From Planctomycetota bacterium (GTDB lineage: Bacteria > Planctomycetota > Phycisphaerae > Phycisphaerales > SM1A02), in contig RFQW01000005.1 of the NCBI GenBank assembly GCA_009924765.1, positions 1 to 15,286 of the forward strand: a stretch of DNA of 15,286 nt. Reading direction: 5' to 3'. The notes beneath the pieces were generated by a model. It was not told the DNA's origin, made no database searches, and worked only from the letters and a program-made list of their open reading frames with translations. Both the position numbers and the translations under genes were made by a program. Shown here piece after piece: positions 12,452 to 15,286 of the stretch (position 1 is the first letter of the stretch; each line of letters begins with the position of its first letter).

Positions 12452-14436
12452 AGCGACGCGTTCGAGTGCAGCCCGATCCGGACCGGATCGTGATCGTCCC
12501 CCAGAATGGGGGCGAGCCGCTGCTCTTTGCTCACCTCGATGGCCGTCTCGTGCTTGAAGGTGCGTGGACGCGTGGTCCCGAAGGTGCACGCCCCCCTGCC
12601 GCCTCGCTGGTCATGCTGCCGACCGGACGCCTGCTCTGTCGTTCGATCGATCTGCCTGACGCCGAAGCCTCGCAACTCGAGATCGCGCTGCGACTGCAGG
12701 TGGACGCACAGCAGCTCGGATCCGTGCCCGCGTGGCGAACCAGTTCGACCGTGCTGCCCCGTCAGCCTGGATCACAGACACGCAGCGGATTCGTGATCGA
12801 GTGGCCGGCCACGGACGCTGCGCCACCGACGCCGCGCGATCTGCCTCCGGACGGCGAACCGATGTTCGCCGGCGATGTGGCGTGCCTCACGGCACTGCTG
12901 CACGCTGGTGTGGCGGGACCACTGGTGTGCGTGAGCACGGATCGTTCGATGCTGGCCTTCGCGCTGCGCGTGAACGGCAACATCATCATCCGCTCCGCGC
13001 GACTGGATGCCGGAGCGTGGCCCTCCGCCGCCGAAACCACCGTGCTTGAGAGTGCGCTGCGAAGCGGCGCCGATGCGGCCACGCTGCAGTCACTGCTGGG
13101 TGCGCTGCGAGAGGCGCTGGAAGCGGCCGGCGACGGTGGCTTCGGCTGCACCGAGGCCGATCGCCGGACCCTGGGCATGCTGCTGGATTCGCCACAGGAC
13201 GCCGACTGGTGGCGCAACATGGGGCTGCATGTCGGTGCTGCACATGCCTGGTTTGGCCCGATGCGCGCGCTGGTTTCGCTGCGCGAGCGGCCTGCCGGCG
13301 AGCGACCCACGCGCCTGGGCGAATTCCTGAACCGCATCAGCGAACCGCAGATGGCGCTGCGACTGGCGGTGGCGTGCCTGATCGCGATGGCGGTGGTTCC
13401 GCCACTGGTGTCAGGCGCACGCCTGCTGCTGCTGCAGTGGAAGGTGGGTGATCTGGCCGCACGCGAGCGCGCCATTCGCTCGCATCGAGAGCGCATTTCC
13501 ATGTACGGCGAGATGCAGCGACGCATCTGGCCCATGGGCAAGCTGATCGGTGATCTGGCGTGCGTGACTCCCGAAGGCGTGGACTGGGAAGACGTGAAGC
13601 TTTCGCAGGATCGCAACGTGATCATCCGCGGATCCGCGCATCCGCAGGACGGCCTGAACGGCACCGAGGTGATCCTGAAGATGGAGCGCCAGATGCGCGA
13701 CAGCCGCATCTTCGATCGCGTGCAGAAGAAGTGGGATGCCCCCGACGGCAAGGGTGCCGTGGCCTTCACCATGTCGGCGGTGGTGGCACGACCGACGCTG
13801 CGCCCGAACTACGGAGCGGAGCAGGATTTCGGCAAGAAGACGCTGGCAGAGCGACGCTATGGCCCGGAGAAGCCCGACGAAGAGACGCCCGTCGCCGACA
13901 CATCCGCGCCAGCCGCGCCAACGACCGCTTCGCTGCCGCAGGAACCTTCGCTGGGTGACGACACGGCCCCGAAGGCCGTGGCCACCGATGCCGCGCCAAC
14001 CACGCCCCCACAGGAACCCGCCGCCAGCAACACGACCGCCAAGCCCGCTTCCAAGGTGGTGTCCTCGCTGAAGGGTGGCAGCCGCAGCACCGGAGCCGGC
14101 AAGAGCACTGGCGACGCGTCCACCGACGCCGCGTCATCAGGCGATGGCGCTTCGTCGGGCCGGGGCGGTCGTCGCGGCGGCTCGGGTGGCGGCAGCGGCG
14201 CCGGTCTGGCCAAGCGAAGCGAGCGCACGCCGGGCGCCGCCGACTCCACCGTGCCGATTCCCGAACCGCTCACCGACGAGCAGATCGCGGCCATGACCAA
14301 GAGTCAGGCACTGGAAGCCGTGAGCAAGGTGAGTCAGGCACGCAACAGCGGCGCCGTGGATGACGACACGAAGAAGCGGCTGAAGAGCGAGTTCGACAAG
14401 TTGATGGCCAAGATCCGGGCCGGAGGTGGCGGATGA
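12448..14436 (+). CDS. gspL: GspL-like T2SS assembly protein with an extended C-terminus
   Basis: GspL links the cytoplasmic ATPase GspE to the inner-membrane platform. The 662-residue product has a cytoplasmic region (1-300) consistent with the actin-like GspL/PilM fold; the stretch GPLVCVSTDRSMLAFALRVNGNIIIRSARL is the clearest part. A single membrane helix lies at about 303-325 (LRLAVACLIAMAVVPPLV). A PilN-like periplasmic domain follows (about 330-447, with LACVTPEGVDWEDVKLSQDRNVIIRGSA split around the usual strand-turn). Residues 448-662 are an extra tail, Pro/Ala/Thr-rich and then GRGG-rich, closing with a helical segment from PLTDEQIAAM at 607. Ordinary GspL is about 400 residues. The start is TTG at 12448, overlapping the gspK stop (TTGA), with GGAG at 12433-12436. 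The family call is by layout and position more than by identity. Confidence 0.78.
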   Translation: MKRRVRVQPDPDRIVIVPQNGGEPLLFAHLDGRLVLEGAWTRGPEGARPPAASLVMLPTGRLLCRSIDLPDAEASQLEIALRLQVDAQQLGSVPAWRTSSTVLPRQPGSQTRSGFVIEWPATDAAPPTPRDLPPDGEPMFAGDVACLTALLHAGVAGPLVCVSTDRSMLAFALRVNGNIIIRSARLDAGAWPSAAETTVLESALRSGADAATLQSLLGALREALEAAGDGGFGCTEADRRTLGMLLDSPQDADWWRNMGLHVGAAHAWFGPMRALVSLRERPAGERPTRLGEFLNRISEPQMALRLAVACLIAMAVVPPLVSGARLLLLQWKVGDLAARERAIRSHRERISMYGEMQRRIWPMGKLIGDLACVTPEGVDWEDVKLSQDRNVIIRGSAHPQDGLNGTEVILKMERQMRDSRIFDRVQKKWDAPDGKGAVAFTMSAVVARPTLRPNYGAEQDFGKKTLAERRYGPEKPDEETPVADTSAPAAPTTASLPQEPSLGDDTAPKAVATDAAPTTPPQEPAASNTTAKPASKVVSSLKGGSRSTGAGKSTGDASTDAASSGDGASSGRGGRRGGSGGGSGAGLAKRSERTPGAADSTVPIPEPLTDEQIAAMTKSQALEAVSKVSQARNSGAVDDDTKKRLKSEFDKLMAKIRAGGGG

Positions 14437-15056
14437 AGATCAACTGGAAACTCGATCTGGATCTGCAGCGCCATCCTGCCATGGCACGCTTCCGCTCGAT
14501 GTCGCTCGGTGGCCGACTGGGTGTGATCGCCGTCGTGGTGCTGCTGGGATGGGTGGCGCTGGAACAGTGGAGCTGGAGCTGGGCACGCGCTTGGAGCGAG
14601 CAGGCCGATCGCATCGAGCAGGCGCTGAGCGATTCGCGCGCGCTTGCAAACGAAGCCGACCCGCAGGCAACTGCGGGCGCCGAACTGTTCGGCCCGGTGG
14701 AACCCCCGGTGGGCGAGAGCGAGGGGGCGGAGCAGATGGCGCAGGCCGTGGTGGAAGTGGTGAAGAGGCACAGCACCAACACCTTCAGCTACGACGCGCA
14801 GCGGGCCAGTGCACGCCTGGCAGGCGGCACCGCGATGGCCGGCGGACAGCGCCTGTCCAAGGTGAGCGGCGAGGTGCAGTTCGAAGCCACGCCCGAAGAG
14901 GCCGCAAAGATCATCGCCGACCTTGAAGCCAGTCCCGCCATCGAGGGCATCAGTTCGCTGGGCTTCCAGCGACGCGACGGCGAGCGCAAGCTAGTCGTGC
15001 GGCTCACGGTCGAGGCCTGGGTGTTCGCAGCCCGCAGCAACGGGAGGGTGGGTTGA
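14433..15056 (+). CDS. gspM: GspM-like T2SS assembly protein
   Basis: The 207-residue product has a short basic cytoplasmic N-terminus, one membrane helix at about 26-46 (GGRLGVIAVVVLLGWVALEQW), a helical stretch and a periplasmic domain. The end of that domain (VQFEATPEEAAKIIADLEASPAIEGISSLGFQRR, then KLVVRLTVEAWVF) fits the ferredoxin-like fold of GspM/PilO. GspM partners GspL in the inner-membrane platform. Its place right after the GspL-like gene supports the call; the sequence itself is too divergent for certainty, and PilO-like is an equal description. GGAGG at 14422-14426 lies six bases before the ATG, and the ATG overlaps the preceding stop as ATGA. Confidence 0.75.
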   Translation: MKINWKLDLDLQRHPAMARFRSMSLGGRLGVIAVVVLLGWVALEQWSWSWARAWSEQADRIEQALSDSRALANEADPQATAGAELFGPVEPPVGESEGAEQMAQAVVEVVKRHSTNTFSYDAQRASARLAGGTAMAGGQRLSKVSGEVQFEATPEEAAKIIADLEASPAIEGISSLGFQRRDGERKLVVRLTVEAWVFAARSNGRVG

Positions 15057-15286
15057 TGCAGCGTCCCGAGTGGCTTCGATTGCCCGTGGGGGTGCGCTGG
15101 ACGCCGGCAACCGGTGTGGGCGCAGCCGCCGTGGTGGTGCTGGCGGGTTACGTGCTGTGGACGGCATCCGGGCTGCTGGGGTCGATCTTCACCTTCGGCA
15201 GTTCAAGCGACCCGTCGGAAGGACTGACCGACAGCCTGAAACGGCACGAACAACTTGCCGCTGTGGATGCGAAGCGCTTCAACGGA
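15056..15286 (+). CDS. Single-pass membrane protein, N-terminal 77 residues (partial at window edge)
   Basis: The frame opens with ATG at 15056, overlapping the gspM stop by one base (TGATG), with GGAGG at 15043-15047, and stays open to the window end. It encodes MQRPEWLRLPVGVRW, then a hydrophobic helix at about 20-45 (GVGAAAVVVLAGYVLWTASGLLG), then a polar, helical-looking stretch. That is the layout of an inner-membrane protein with a short cytoplasmic tail and a periplasmic domain. The position suggests another T2SS platform or secretin-linked component, for example a GspC-, GspN- or PilP-like protein, but too little is visible to say which. Confidence 0.7.
   Translation, partial: MQRPEWLRLPVGVRWTPATGVGAAAVVVLAGYVLWTASGLLGSIFTFGSSSDPSEGLTDSLKRHEQLAAVDAKRFNG

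Noticed and set aside
1..15286. tRNA, rRNA, CRISPR arrays, insertion sequences or phage genes
   Set aside because: No cloverleaf-like sequence, spaced repeat array, transposase motif or terminal inverted repeat was seen; base composition and coding style look even across the window.

Overview
This is a GC-rich bacterial window whose core is most of a type II secretion system (T2SS) operon. My best guess at the source is a planctomycete, probably of the Phycisphaerae kind. The clues are Planctomycetes-style T2SS proteins with a GspK-like protein carrying an EF-hand-like insertion, a divergent region 2/4 sigma factor, and a topoisomerase VI B gene in a bacterial neighbourhood. This assignment is inference; there is no rRNA or other phylogenetic marker in the window.

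Left part (1-4090), a set of apparently unrelated genes. The start of a leftward topoisomerase VI subunit B gene (1-201, cut by the window edge) diverges from ndk, nucleoside diphosphate kinase (357-827), which ends in a strong intrinsic terminator. A sigma-70 family factor lacking a normal region 3 follows (1136-2170). It converges, 2 bases apart, on a leftward major facilitator transporter gene (2173-3342). That gene in turn diverges from an orphan CoA-transferase subunit A gene (3389-4090), whose usual subunit B partner is not next to it.

Middle and right part (4231-15286+), one long rightward gene cluster. A secreted, helical protein with several LTxxQ-like motifs leads it, behind an intergenic region containing a perfect 16-bp palindrome. 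Six bases later comes gspE (ATPase, with Walker A, Walker B, Asp and His boxes and a tetracysteine zinc site), then gspF (inner-membrane platform). After a 141-base gap come the pseudopilin genes gspG, H, I, J and K, then gspL and gspM (assembly platform) and the start of another single-pass membrane protein gene cut by the right edge. From gspH onward, successive genes overlap by 1 to 8 bases, so they are almost certainly translationally coupled.

Together GspE drives GspF and the GspL/GspM platform to polymerise GspG into a short pseudopilus tipped by GspH/I/J/K, which pushes folded proteins out through a secretin. The secretin (GspD), GspC and the prepilin peptidase are not in the window. 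The unusual parts are the long Gly/Arg-rich tail on GspJ, the roughly 200-residue low-complexity C-terminal extension on GspL, and the LTxxQ-like periplasmic protein at the head of the cluster.
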